Origin: Bradyrhizobium sp. AS23.2
GTDB lineage: Bacteria; Pseudomonadota; Alphaproteobacteria; Rhizobiales; Xanthobacteraceae
Direction: 5' to 3'
DNA length: 64,000 nucleotides
Assembly: GCF_001908185.1 (NCBI RefSeq)
Contig: NZ_LGHM01000042.1
Location: 23,879 to 87,878, forward strand
In this document: positions 9,238 to 16,609 of the stretch, one piece after another
Layout of the letters: each line of letters starts with the position of its first letter
Numbering within the stretch: position 1 is the first letter of the stretch
Translations under genes and position numbers: made by a program
Notes under the pieces: model-generated
Database searches by the model: none
What the model saw: only the letters and a program-made list of their open reading frames with translations
Told to the model about the DNA's origin: nothing

Positions 9238-9636
9238 TCAGCAACGCGTCATCACCCTGCCGTAGGCATCCACGACCTGCACGCAGGACGATTCGTAATG
9301 GGCGCCTGCCGCGCCCGCGGCGACGCCGGCTCCGACAACTGCCCGCCGCGTCGTCCGCCGGGCGACACCGGCATAGCTCATCGGCGTTAGCGGCCGGCCG
9401 ATCACGGCCTGGGCTTCGGAGGCAAAGCCACCGCGAACGAGGCTTGTGCCGTTCCTGGACAGGCCGGCGCAGACGAAGATATCGTTACTTTGCCGGGCAG
9501 CAGTGGTAGCGGATTTCATATCTTCCATGCCAGGGACATCGCTGGCCCATGCACCGTCGAGGTCGAGCGCATTGGCGCGAACGGTCAATGACGTAAGCAT
9601 TACTGCGCTGAGTGCGATCGCATTCAGTGAGCCGAT
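9238..9636 (-). CDS. Small secreted hypothetical protein with unclear start
   Basis: The first ATG in frame (9600) gives 120 residues with only a stub of a signal peptide. The frame stays open upstream and would complete a normal export signal (AIALSAVMLTSLTVRANA before LDLDGAW). A strong ribosome site, GGGAGGGG, sits eight bases before an ATC codon at 9636, and there is no ATG, GTG or TTG at that point. Either ATC is used or the start was mutated. The mature part has three cysteines, with one close to the C-terminus (RVMTRC). It follows the HlyD gene by about 24 bases and probably shares its transcript. No family is assigned. Confidence 0.5.
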   Translation of the reverse strand: MGSLNAIALSAVMLTSLTVRANALDLDGAWASDVPGMEDMKSATTAARQSNDIFVCAGLSRNGTSLVRGGFASEAQAVIGRPLTPMSYAGVARRTTRRAVVGAGVAAGAAGAHYESSCVQVVDAYGRVMTRC

Positions 9637-9660
9637 CGCGTCAACCCCTCCCTCTCGCGC

Positions 9661-10893
9661 TCAATGTCCGCTCAACACAAGTGTCTTGATCGGCAGCAGC
9701 AACGCCTGAATGCGCAGCAGCAGCGCATGCACGAGGCCGACACCGTCGACGACGTGAAGCGCAATCGCACGGCCGGTGCTGGTGTCTGCGGCAGAAATTT
9801 CCTCGTGATTGCTGGTATACGCGTTCACGATGCAGCTGCTTCCCGGCGTAACGCCCTCGAGCCCGTTCTTGTAGAGCGGTTCGAGAAACACGAGGATGGT
9901 GCCGGGCCTTGCAGCGTTCTGTGCTTCGACCAGTTGCTGTCCGGCCTGGAACTGTCCGGCGGCGATGTAGTCCTGCACCGTGGTGATGATCATCGGAATG
10001 ATCACCCACGGACGTGAGTTACAAGCCGCTTCGGCCACCATGCCTTTCTTCAGCACGCCGGCCTCGATCTGGCCGAAGCCAGCCTGGAGCGCGGTTCGGC
10101 CCGCCCCTTCCGGAATAAGCACGCCAGCAGGTCGCATCAACTGGTTGACGACATCTCCGACGCGAATCAGGAACTGCTCGACGCGACCGTCGACACCAGC
10201 CCGCACGATGGTCTTGTCGAGGTCGACCTGGGCTTGATCGAGGGCGGCCTGGGCGCTCGCCTTCTGGGCCGGCAGCAGCGTCGAGACCTGCAAGGCCGCC
10301 GTTTCCTTTGCCGCGGTGGCGGCATCGATCCCCGCCTGGCGCTGGTCGACCAGCACACGGAGCTTATCGATGTCACGTTGCGGCACGATGCCGGGGTTGC
10401 GGCTCTGGAGCTCACTCTTGACGTCGAGCTCGTCCTTGGCCTGCTGGTAATTGGCCTTGGCTTCCTGGATCTGAGCTTCCGCCTTGACCACGTCGGACTG
10501 CGCGCTCGTCATCGCGGCATCAACTTCGGCGACCTTGCGCTTCGCGGTCTCAAAGGCGGCTTGCTGCTTGGAGCTGTCCAGCGTGAACAGCACATCGCCC
10601 TTCCTCACCGGCTGGCTGAACCCGACCTTCACCTCCGCGACCCGCCCCGACCCTTCCGGCAGGATCGGCACGGTCCGGAAATAGAGCGTCGCAGAGTCCG
10701 TCGACGGATGGAAATAGAAGATCATCGTGATCAGCGAAACCGTGAGCATCAGGCATCCGGTGATGCCCCATCTCAGTTCGTACCACACCGAGAAGAACGT
10801 AATCTCCTTGCCGATCCGCTTGCCCTGGACGTAGCGACGGTAGAGGTAGTCGGGGACGATGGTGAGGAGCGAGCAGAACATCAGCTCAAACAT
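9661..10893 (-). CDS. HlyD-family membrane fusion protein
   Basis: A 410-residue protein. The start at 10893 has an AAGGAG-type site and overlaps the preceding gene by eight bases. The N-terminus is cytoplasmic and basic (YLYRRYVQGKRIGKE), followed by a membrane helix near residues 40-58. The lipoyl-like half motif appears in RVAEVKVGFSQPVRKGDVLFT, then a long coiled coil rich in Ala/Gln/Lys (about 115-240) and a second half motif (IVRAGVDGRVEQFLIRVGD). This is the periplasmic adaptor of efflux or type I export systems. No transporter or outer-membrane channel gene is adjacent; only a small membrane protein precedes it, so the substrate is unknown. Confidence 0.88.
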   Translation of the reverse strand: MFELMFCSLLTIVPDYLYRRYVQGKRIGKEITFFSVWYELRWGITGCLMLTVSLITMIFYFHPSTDSATLYFRTVPILPEGSGRVAEVKVGFSQPVRKGDVLFTLDSSKQQAAFETAKRKVAEVDAAMTSAQSDVVKAEAQIQEAKANYQQAKDELDVKSELQSRNPGIVPQRDIDKLRVLVDQRQAGIDAATAAKETAALQVSTLLPAQKASAQAALDQAQVDLDKTIVRAGVDGRVEQFLIRVGDVVNQLMRPAGVLIPEGAGRTALQAGFGQIEAGVLKKGMVAEAACNSRPWVIIPMIITTVQDYIAAGQFQAGQQLVEAQNAARPGTILVFLEPLYKNGLEGVTPGSSCIVNAYTSNHEEISAADTSTGRAIALHVVDGVGLVHALLLRIQALLLPIKTLVLSGH

Positions 10894-11341
10894 GGCTGCG
10901 CTCCTTCTCCTTGGCGGAACCTGGTTTTTCCCCGGGCGGTGGTTCGGTCTCGCTGGCAACCTGGGCTGCACCGTTCGTGCCGTCGGCTCCGCCCGGCGCC
11001 GCGCCGGCAATTCTCTCGACGGAATCCGCAATGCTGCGGAGCGGAGTTCCGAAGTCCGGTATGTCAATCAGCGCAAGCAAGAGGCCCGCGACCCAGAAGA
11101 TATGCATGTGCGTAAAGAGCGAGATCAGGCCGAGCACGGCGACGAACTCGAATTGAAGCTTTTGCGACTTGTGCGCCATCCGCTCCGGAAGACTGTGCAG
11201 TTTCCAATAGAGGGTACCGACCCATAGTACGGTCCCGACCAGGAAAATGCCCATGACGACCATGAGCGTATCTGTTCCACTTCCCGGCGCGAGATAGAAA
11301 GGCAGGTGATGCGGGGCCAATGGATGAAGCTGCTCGTTCAA
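10886..11341 (-). CDS. Small inner-membrane protein paired with HlyD
   Basis: A 151-residue protein with two membrane helices (about residues 24-46 and 66-92) and a charged, proline-rich cytoplasmic tail (EPPPGEKPGSAKEKERS). The start codon is TTG at 11341, with GGAGAG six bases upstream. The overlap with the HlyD gene points to a two-component membrane unit. A FixK-type box is centred about 78 bases upstream of the start. No family name is known to me. Confidence 0.75.
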   Translation of the reverse strand: MNEQLHPLAPHHLPFYLAPGSGTDTLMVVMGIFLVGTVLWVGTLYWKLHSLPERMAHKSQKLQFEFVAVLGLISLFTHMHIFWVAGLLLALIDIPDFGTPLRSIADSVERIAGAAPGGADGTNGAAQVASETEPPPGEKPGSAKEKERSHV

Positions 11342-11411
11342 CGTTCACTCTCCAGAAGGACTAAACTCGACGCGGATCGGCAAACAAAGGCGCTCCCCAA
11401 TACGGACCTGC

Positions 11412-11425
11412 TTGATTTGGATCAA
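11412..11425. promoter_or_regulatory. FNR/FixK box in a divergent promoter
   Basis: TTGATTTGGATCAA is a perfect consensus match. It is 70 bases from the TTG start of the membrane/HlyD operon and 71 bases from the ATG of the 11497 gene, so it may serve both directions. Confidence 0.75.
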
Positions 11426-11496
11426 AGGTGGGCCCGGGGCTGCTCCTAGCCTTTCACGGATGCGGAGCCGGAACAAGCGAGCAGGAGACGCAAGTC

Positions 11497-11952
11497 ATGT
11501 CCAGCAACATCGACGATCTCATCCCAAACGCCGCGAAGATTCGCAAGGAAGCCGCCCTCAAGGAGGCCGAGAAAGCCGACGAATACGTCCGCCTCGCCGC
11601 CGCCGCCGAGGCCGAGAAGCACGCGCTGATTGAGCGCCTGAGCAAGCCTTCCGGCAAAAGCGAGGAGGAGAAGATCAAGCTCGCCTCCACCATCATCCAG
11701 CGTGCGGTGCGAAACGGCCTGACCGAGGTGCTGGTCTATCGCTTCCCCAACTCGCTCTGCACGGACAAGGGACGCGCCATCAATCAGATGGAAAAGGGCT
11801 GGGAAAACACGCTGACCGGGATCCCCAGGGAGATCTTCCAGCTCTGGACCGACTATCTGAAACCGCGAGGTTATCGCATCGCCTACCAGGTCATCGATTT
11901 CCCGGGCGGCGTGCCTGGCGATATCGGCGTGACCATTTCCTGGGACGAGTGA
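11497..11952 (+). CDS. Conserved hypothetical cytoplasmic protein
   Basis: A 151-residue soluble protein. AGGAGA lies nine bases before the chosen ATG. The N-terminal third is a charged alpha-helical, coiled-coil-like segment rich in Lys/Glu/Ala (IRKEAALKEAEKADEYVRLA). The rest is a mixed fold (TEVLVYRFPNSLCTDKGRAI, GYRIAYQVIDFPGGVPGDIG). It begins a two-gene unit with PPK2, 25 bases apart, behind a FixK-type box. No known domain is recognised; the partnership with polyphosphate kinase suggests a stress or nucleotide role but nothing in the sequence proves it. Confidence 0.75.
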   Translation: MSSNIDDLIPNAAKIRKEAALKEAEKADEYVRLAAAAEAEKHALIERLSKPSGKSEEEKIKLASTIIQRAVRNGLTEVLVYRFPNSLCTDKGRAINQMEKGWENTLTGIPREIFQLWTDYLKPRGYRIAYQVIDFPGGVPGDIGVTISWDE

Positions 11953-11977
11953 CGAACGCAGCAGCGAAGGGGCAGGC

Positions 11978-12778
11978 ATGGCCAAGGACGAACCCGCGGA
12001 GCGGATGAAGCGGAAGGACTACGAGAAAGAACTTCAAAAGCTCCAGGTCGAGCTATGCCACCTTCAGGAATGGGTGAGGGCAGAGAAGCTGAAGGTGATC
12101 ATCATCTTCGAAGGCCGCGACGCCGCCGGCAAGGGGGGCACGATCAAGGCCCTGACTGAAAAAGTGAGCCCGCGGGTATTCCGGGTCTGCGCCCTGCCCG
12201 CGCCCTCCGACCGGCAGAAATCCCAGCTATTCATGCAACGCTATATCGAACAATTCCCCGCCGGCGGAGAAATCGTGATCTTCGACCGCAGTTGGTACAA
12301 CCGCGCCGGCGTTGAATATGTCATGGGATTCTGCTCTCCCGCCGAGCACAAGCGTTTCCTGCAATTGTGTCCGTTGGTGGAAGAATTTGCCGTGGACGCA
12401 GGCATCATCCTGATCAAGCTGTGGCTGGAGGTCGGGATGGAGGAGCAGGAGCTCCGCTTCAAGGCACGTATCGAGGACCCGCTGCGGCAATGGAAGCTGA
12501 GTCCGATGGACACCGAGTCGTTCGGGCGCTGGTACGATTACTCGCGGGCGCGCGACATGATGTTCGAGGCGACCGACACGAAACATGCGCCGTGGCGACT
12601 GATCCGCTCCGACGACAAGCGGCGAGCGCGGCTCAACGCCATCTCGCACATCCTGCGGACGATCCCTTACAAGAAGATCGCGCGGAAAACGGTCAAGCTG
12701 CCGAAACGATCCCGCAAGGGACGCTACAACGACCAAGCGAGCCTGCGCGCGATGAACTTCGTCGAGGAACGATACTGA
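11978..12778 (+). CDS. ppk2: Polyphosphate kinase 2
   Basis: A 266-residue PPK2-family kinase, which transfers phosphate between polyphosphate and nucleoside diphosphates in the cytoplasm. The P-loop GRDAAGKGGTI is near residue 47, the Walker B-like DRSWYNRAGVE near 101, and the lid region around DPLRQWKLSPMD. Length and order fit a single-domain PPK2. The C-terminus is basic (KLPKRSRKGRYND). It is the second gene behind the FixK-type box at 11412, consistent with energy buffering under low oxygen. Whether it favours ADP or GDP cannot be told by eye. Confidence 0.93.
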   Translation: MAKDEPAERMKRKDYEKELQKLQVELCHLQEWVRAEKLKVIIIFEGRDAAGKGGTIKALTEKVSPRVFRVCALPAPSDRQKSQLFMQRYIEQFPAGGEIVIFDRSWYNRAGVEYVMGFCSPAEHKRFLQLCPLVEEFAVDAGIILIKLWLEVGMEEQELRFKARIEDPLRQWKLSPMDTESFGRWYDYSRARDMMFEATDTKHAPWRLIRSDDKRRARLNAISHILRTIPYKKIARKTVKLPKRSRKGRYNDQASLRAMNFVEERY

Positions 12779-12784
12779 AGCAAG

Positions 12785-12811
12785 TCAGGCCACGCGCCGA
12801 GCGCGGCCTGA
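12785..12811. terminator. Stem-loop between convergent genes
   Basis: TCAGGCC and GGCCTGA form a 7-bp stem with a 13-base GC-rich loop just after the ppk2 stop, before the stop of the opposite gene. There is no T-run, so termination may be weak or serve both strands. Confidence 0.45.
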
Positions 12812-12822
12812 TGTGCTTGCGT

Positions 12823-13257
12823 TCACTTCAACCGGATGGTGACGCCACCGACCGCAGCCGATACTTCCGCGCCGACCTTCGGTCCGCTGAGCTGGAGGAT
12901 CACGCCATTGCTGTTCTGCAGCTGCACGGCGCCGGCGCCCGCGGCAACCGCACCGCCTGCGCCGCCCGCCGCATAAGAGCCTTCGATCGACTGCGGCCCT
13001 CTCAGATTGATAGCGCGACCGACCAGCTTGGTCGTCGAAGCTCCCACCGTGAACCCGACGCTCATGCCCGAGACGGTGAAGGGATATCTTTTGCCGTGGT
13101 AGACGAGAACGCCCTCCCCGCCGCCGACGCCGACAATGAAGCCGCCCTTGGTGAAGACGACGGCGACCTGGCCGGTATCGGCATGCGATGGCGTGGCGAA
13201 GCCGGTAAATGCCGCGAGCGTGGCAACCAGGACGGCACCGGTGGCAAATTTCCTCAT
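12823..13257 (-). CDS. Secreted small beta-domain protein, EipA/SYLF-like (paralogue)
   Basis: A 144-residue protein. The start at 13257 has AGGGGAAAG upstream and leads into a signal peptide ending ATPSHA. The mature part matches the product at 3887-4363 block by block: KGGFIVGVGGGEGVLVYHG for KAGLLIGGGGGSGVLTYRG, YPFTVSGMSVGFTVGAST for YPFKITGISFGITVGAT, and a final strand ending VTIRLK. It is therefore a paralogue. It follows the aspT remnant on the same strand and probably ends the decarboxylase transcript. The fold class is tentative and the function unknown. Confidence 0.72.
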   Translation of the reverse strand: MRKFATGAVLVATLAAFTGFATPSHADTGQVAVVFTKGGFIVGVGGGEGVLVYHGKRYPFTVSGMSVGFTVGASTTKLVGRAINLRGPQSIEGSYAAGGAGGAVAAGAGAVQLQNSNGVILQLSGPKVGAEVSAAVGGVTIRLK

Positions 13258-13288
13258 GACGTTCTTTCCCCTTTCGTTATGGCGCCTG

Positions 13289-13693
13289 CTATTGCGCCAG
13301 CAGCATTGCGAAGTTGCCGAAGATGGTAAGCAGGATGCCCAAGACGGCGTAGCCGACCGGGAATCCGATCCAGGGCACGGAGCTCCGGATTTCGACTGCG
13401 GCCTCACGGCAAGGGCCGGAATGCGACCGCGCACCGGCAACGCCGCCCATCAGCACCGCCGGGTTGATCTTGAAGACGTGGAAGCCGATCGCCCAGACGA
13501 TGAATGGCGGGATCGTGCGAGCTTCACGCCATAGGTCGATGACCATACCGACAGGCTCGCGCCGACCACGATGGCACCGGCGACCATGCCGAGGCGGTAA
13601 CCCTTGATACTGCCCCGTCCGATCCAGACCGCCAGGCCGACGACGAAGAACAGCAGCAGGATACGGCTGCAGGAAGGTGAAAAACGCCTTCAT
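13289..13693 (-). pseudogene. Remnant of an AspT-type aspartate:alanine antiporter
   Basis: Two parts of one transporter survive in different frames. After MKAFFTFLQ the coding sense moves to another frame that reads LLLFFVVGLAVWIGRGSIKG and GMVAGAIVVGASLSVWSSTYGVKL, the first helices of an AspT-like protein. From about 13512 the original frame gives its C-terminal part (PPFIVWAIGFHVFKINPAVL, GGVAGARSHSGPC, then FPVGYAVLGILLTIFGNFAM). Roughly 400 central residues of the usual ~560 are missing. Family knowledge links AspT genes with PLP decarboxylases as substrate/product exchangers, and a decarboxylase lies 20 bases upstream. The remnant cannot encode a working antiporter. Confidence 0.8.
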
Positions 13694-13712
13694 GTTCGCC
13701 CCCCTTGGCGAC

Positions 13713-16466
13713 TTATGACGCGGCCTTGAGCTTCGGCTGCGCGCCGGGCTTGGCCCGCCCGAGCTTCGCCAAGGCTTCCGTGCGCACGAGCTTCAACCCC
13801 TCCTTGGCATCGTAGCCATGGATTTCCTTCACGTCGAGCTTGCGCATGAAGTCGATGGTCTCCTGCGTGATGACCTGGCCGGGCACCATGATCGGGAAGC
13901 CCGGCGGATACGGGATCACGAAATTGGCGGAGACGAGCTCGGGACCCGCCTTCAGCCGGCGGTCAATCTCGGGATCGTTGAGGCGGATGTGTTCGCAGCC
14001 TGCCACGTCGTAGGCGGCATAGAAGCCGGCGCGGATGTCGCCTTCGTTGGTCTTCTTGCCCGCATCGCCACGGAAGCTCGGGTGGAAATGCGAGAAGTTC
14101 GGCAAGTCGGGCACGTCCTTCATCAGGCTCGTCACCCGCGACTCGAACGTCTTCTTCGCGTTGGCGCCCCCCTGAGCCAGACCACGATCGACCTCGCCTG
14201 CAATCTCTGCCAACACGCGGACCAGATGCGCGACGTCACTGCGGGTGTTGTTGATGTTGGACTGGATCAGCACCGAGTTGCGCGAGGTCTTGTTGACCTG
14301 GATGTCGTACTCATTGGCCAGAATGCCCTTGAACTGGGTGCCGTCATAACCGGCCATGCCGCACACCAGCGTCATGCGGGTCGGGTCGAGGCAAAACTCG
14401 TCCTCGTCGAGGCTCTTGAGCGTATTCACCCAGTTGACGCCGGCCGAGAGATAGTCGGTGAAGCCGCTTTGGCGATATTGCGCGGGCACCATGACATCGG
14501 CGCCAAGAATGCGGAAGTATCTCGAGATCAGCGGATTGTTGTTGACCGCATGGCGGATGGCGAGCGCGATCTCCATCGCGTTGGCGACGAGACCGTAACC
14601 TTCCAGCTCCATCTGCCGCCGCGAGATATCGAGGCTGGCGATGATCTGCTGGTTCGGGCTGGTGGAAGCGTGCGTGAACACGGCCTCCTTGAACTGCTGC
14701 TCGACCGTGTGGAATTCGACGTCCTTCACCGAGAGCATGGAGCCCTGCCGGAGTGCCGACATCGACTTGTGAGTCGAGTTCGTTTGGTAGACGCGCAGGC
14801 GGATCTGCCGCGGGTCGGGAACGAGCCGGGTCTTGAGCAGAACCTCGTCCGACGGATTCTTGCCGAGCTCGGCTTGCTGCTTCTCATAGGCCGCGACCGA
14901 CTTGGGATCGTGCATCCACGCCTCGATCTCGTTGGCGGCGCCCATCGCGGTGCGCCGGCGGAGGAACGGCGAAAAGCGCGCGAAGCCGAACCAGGCCTCG
15001 TCCCACAGGAAGATCAGGTCCGACTTGATTGCGAGACATTCCTCCATGACCCGGCGGGTGTTGTAGATGTGGCCGTCGAAGGTGCAGTTGGTGAGGTCCA
15101 GCATCTTGACGCGGTCGAGCCGGCCGTCGGCCTTGGCGCTCAGGAGCGCCTGCTTGATCGTCTTCAGCGGCACCGCGCCGTACATCGAATATTCCGTCAA
15201 CGGAAAGGCTTCGACATAGAGCGGCTGGGCACCGGCCAGCACCATGCCGTAATGGTGCGACTTGTGGCAGTTGCGGTCGACGATTGCGATGTCGCCCGGC
15301 GCCAGCAGCGCTTGCACCGCCATCTTGTTCGAGGTCGAGGTGCCGTTGGTGACGAAGAAGACGCGGTCGGCGCCCAGCGCCCTCGCCGCCTTGTCCTGCG
15401 CCTTTTTGATGTTGCCGGTCGGCTCCAAGAGGCTGTCGAGGCCGCCGGTGGTCGCGCTGCTCTCGGCCAGGAACAGGTTCGGGCCGTAGAATTCGCCCAT
15501 GTCGCGGATCCAGTCGGACTTGAAGATGGATTTGCCGCGGGCGATCGGCAGCGCATGGAACGTCCCGATCGGACGCTGCGCGTATTTCTTGAGATTGTCG
15601 AAGAACGGAGTGTCGTACCGATCCTGAATGCCCTCGAGGATCGACAGGTGCAGTTCCAATAGCTCCTCGACCGAATAGAAAATGCGGCGGACGACATTGG
15701 CCTCGGGATTGCCGGCCAACTCCTCGACGTCGCGGTTCGATATCATGTAGAGATCGAGCTCGGGACGGACCCGCTCGATGATCTGCGCAAGCCGCAGCGC
15801 GGACGCGTCGGATTCGTCGTTGAGGCCGGCCGCCGCCGTGATCGAGCGCAGCACCGGTGCATTATGGCGCGAACGCAGGCCAAATCCCTCGTTGATGACG
15901 ACCGCCGCAATGTTCGGATTGAGCATCGTGGCGCAGAAGGCATCTTCGAGGCTGCCGACGATGACAGGCTCATAGATGAAGGCATCCACCGGACGCCGCA
16001 GCTTCCGCCATTCGGCGGCGAGCGCCGGCCATTGGCTGGGTGCCACGCCGGTGACGATCAGGGTCTCGAAATAGGGCCGCCGCGCCGTATGCGCGCCGAA
16101 GGTCGGCGGCACCAGTTCGGGCACATCGCCATTGCCGTCATCCTTCGCGCTCCAGTCGCCGGCATGCTGGCGGAAAGATCGCGTGGCCAGGGCTTGGGTG
16201 ATCCGGTTCGCAAGCGCAAGTGAGATCGCCCCGTCGTCCGCGGCCGCAGCTTCCCGCAGCGCCGCCATCAGTTGCAGACCGGGATAACCGTGAAACTCCT
16301 CCGTGACCGAGAGATCGGCGAGCGCCGCGTCGTAGACCGCGCGGTTGCCTGTCCGCGCCCAGGACTTTGCGGCCTCCACCAGATCGCGCCAGTCGTCCGC
16401 CCGTCCTCCGGGACCGGAGAAAAACTGGTCGATACGCTTCTGCGCGGGCTTGGTGTCCTTGGACAT
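13713..16466 (-). CDS. Orn/Lys/Arg decarboxylase family protein, long form
   Basis: A 917-residue PLP enzyme of the ornithine/lysine/arginine decarboxylase group. The start at 16466 has GGGAGAG five bases upstream. The PLP-binding lysine lies in NSTHKSMSALRQGSM; other family blocks are FFVTNGTSTSNKMAVQALL and FLWDEAWFGFA. The C-terminal domain is present (ANFVIPYPPGFPIMVPGQV). It is about 200 residues longer than E. coli LdcI, with an extra N-terminal region. Such enzymes consume protons and make a polyamine or other amine; the substrate is not evident. The partner antiporter downstream is broken. A FixK-like box lies 65 bases upstream. Confidence 0.9.
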   Translation of the reverse strand: MSKDTKPAQKRIDQFFSGPGGRADDWRDLVEAAKSWARTGNRAVYDAALADLSVTEEFHGYPGLQLMAALREAAAADDGAISLALANRITQALATRSFRQHAGDWSAKDDGNGDVPELVPPTFGAHTARRPYFETLIVTGVAPSQWPALAAEWRKLRRPVDAFIYEPVIVGSLEDAFCATMLNPNIAAVVINEGFGLRSRHNAPVLRSITAAAGLNDESDASALRLAQIIERVRPELDLYMISNRDVEELAGNPEANVVRRIFYSVEELLELHLSILEGIQDRYDTPFFDNLKKYAQRPIGTFHALPIARGKSIFKSDWIRDMGEFYGPNLFLAESSATTGGLDSLLEPTGNIKKAQDKAARALGADRVFFVTNGTSTSNKMAVQALLAPGDIAIVDRNCHKSHHYGMVLAGAQPLYVEAFPLTEYSMYGAVPLKTIKQALLSAKADGRLDRVKMLDLTNCTFDGHIYNTRRVMEECLAIKSDLIFLWDEAWFGFARFSPFLRRRTAMGAANEIEAWMHDPKSVAAYEKQQAELGKNPSDEVLLKTRLVPDPRQIRLRVYQTNSTHKSMSALRQGSMLSVKDVEFHTVEQQFKEAVFTHASTSPNQQIIASLDISRRQMELEGYGLVANAMEIALAIRHAVNNNPLISRYFRILGADVMVPAQYRQSGFTDYLSAGVNWVNTLKSLDEDEFCLDPTRMTLVCGMAGYDGTQFKGILANEYDIQVNKTSRNSVLIQSNINNTRSDVAHLVRVLAEIAGEVDRGLAQGGANAKKTFESRVTSLMKDVPDLPNFSHFHPSFRGDAGKKTNEGDIRAGFYAAYDVAGCEHIRLNDPEIDRRLKAGPELVSANFVIPYPPGFPIMVPGQVITQETIDFMRKLDVKEIHGYDAKEGLKLVRTEALAKLGRAKPGAQPKLKAAS

Positions 16467-16531
16467 GCGTCTCTCCCGATCCTCTGGGAAACAGGTGATG
16501 CGGGATCGTGAGTGCGGCGCTGAACCCTCCA

Positions 16532-16545
16532 TTGATCCAAGTCAA
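16532..16545. promoter_or_regulatory. FNR/FixK-like box upstream of the decarboxylase
   Basis: TTGATCCAAGTCAA has one change from the perfect palindrome and lies 65 bases before the decarboxylase ATG, a spacing close to that of the other boxes. Confidence 0.6.
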
Positions 16546-16609
16546 CGGTCGCGCGCATTCTGACGAACCGGTTGGCCGCTGCGAGACCTTCGCGTTGCAA
16601 CGGGCGAGA

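Noticed and set aside
13818..15662. 614-codon frame opposite the decarboxylase
   Set aside because: Composition (many Val, Asp, His, Arg) is that of an antisense shadow, and the minus strand encodes a clear PLP enzyme.
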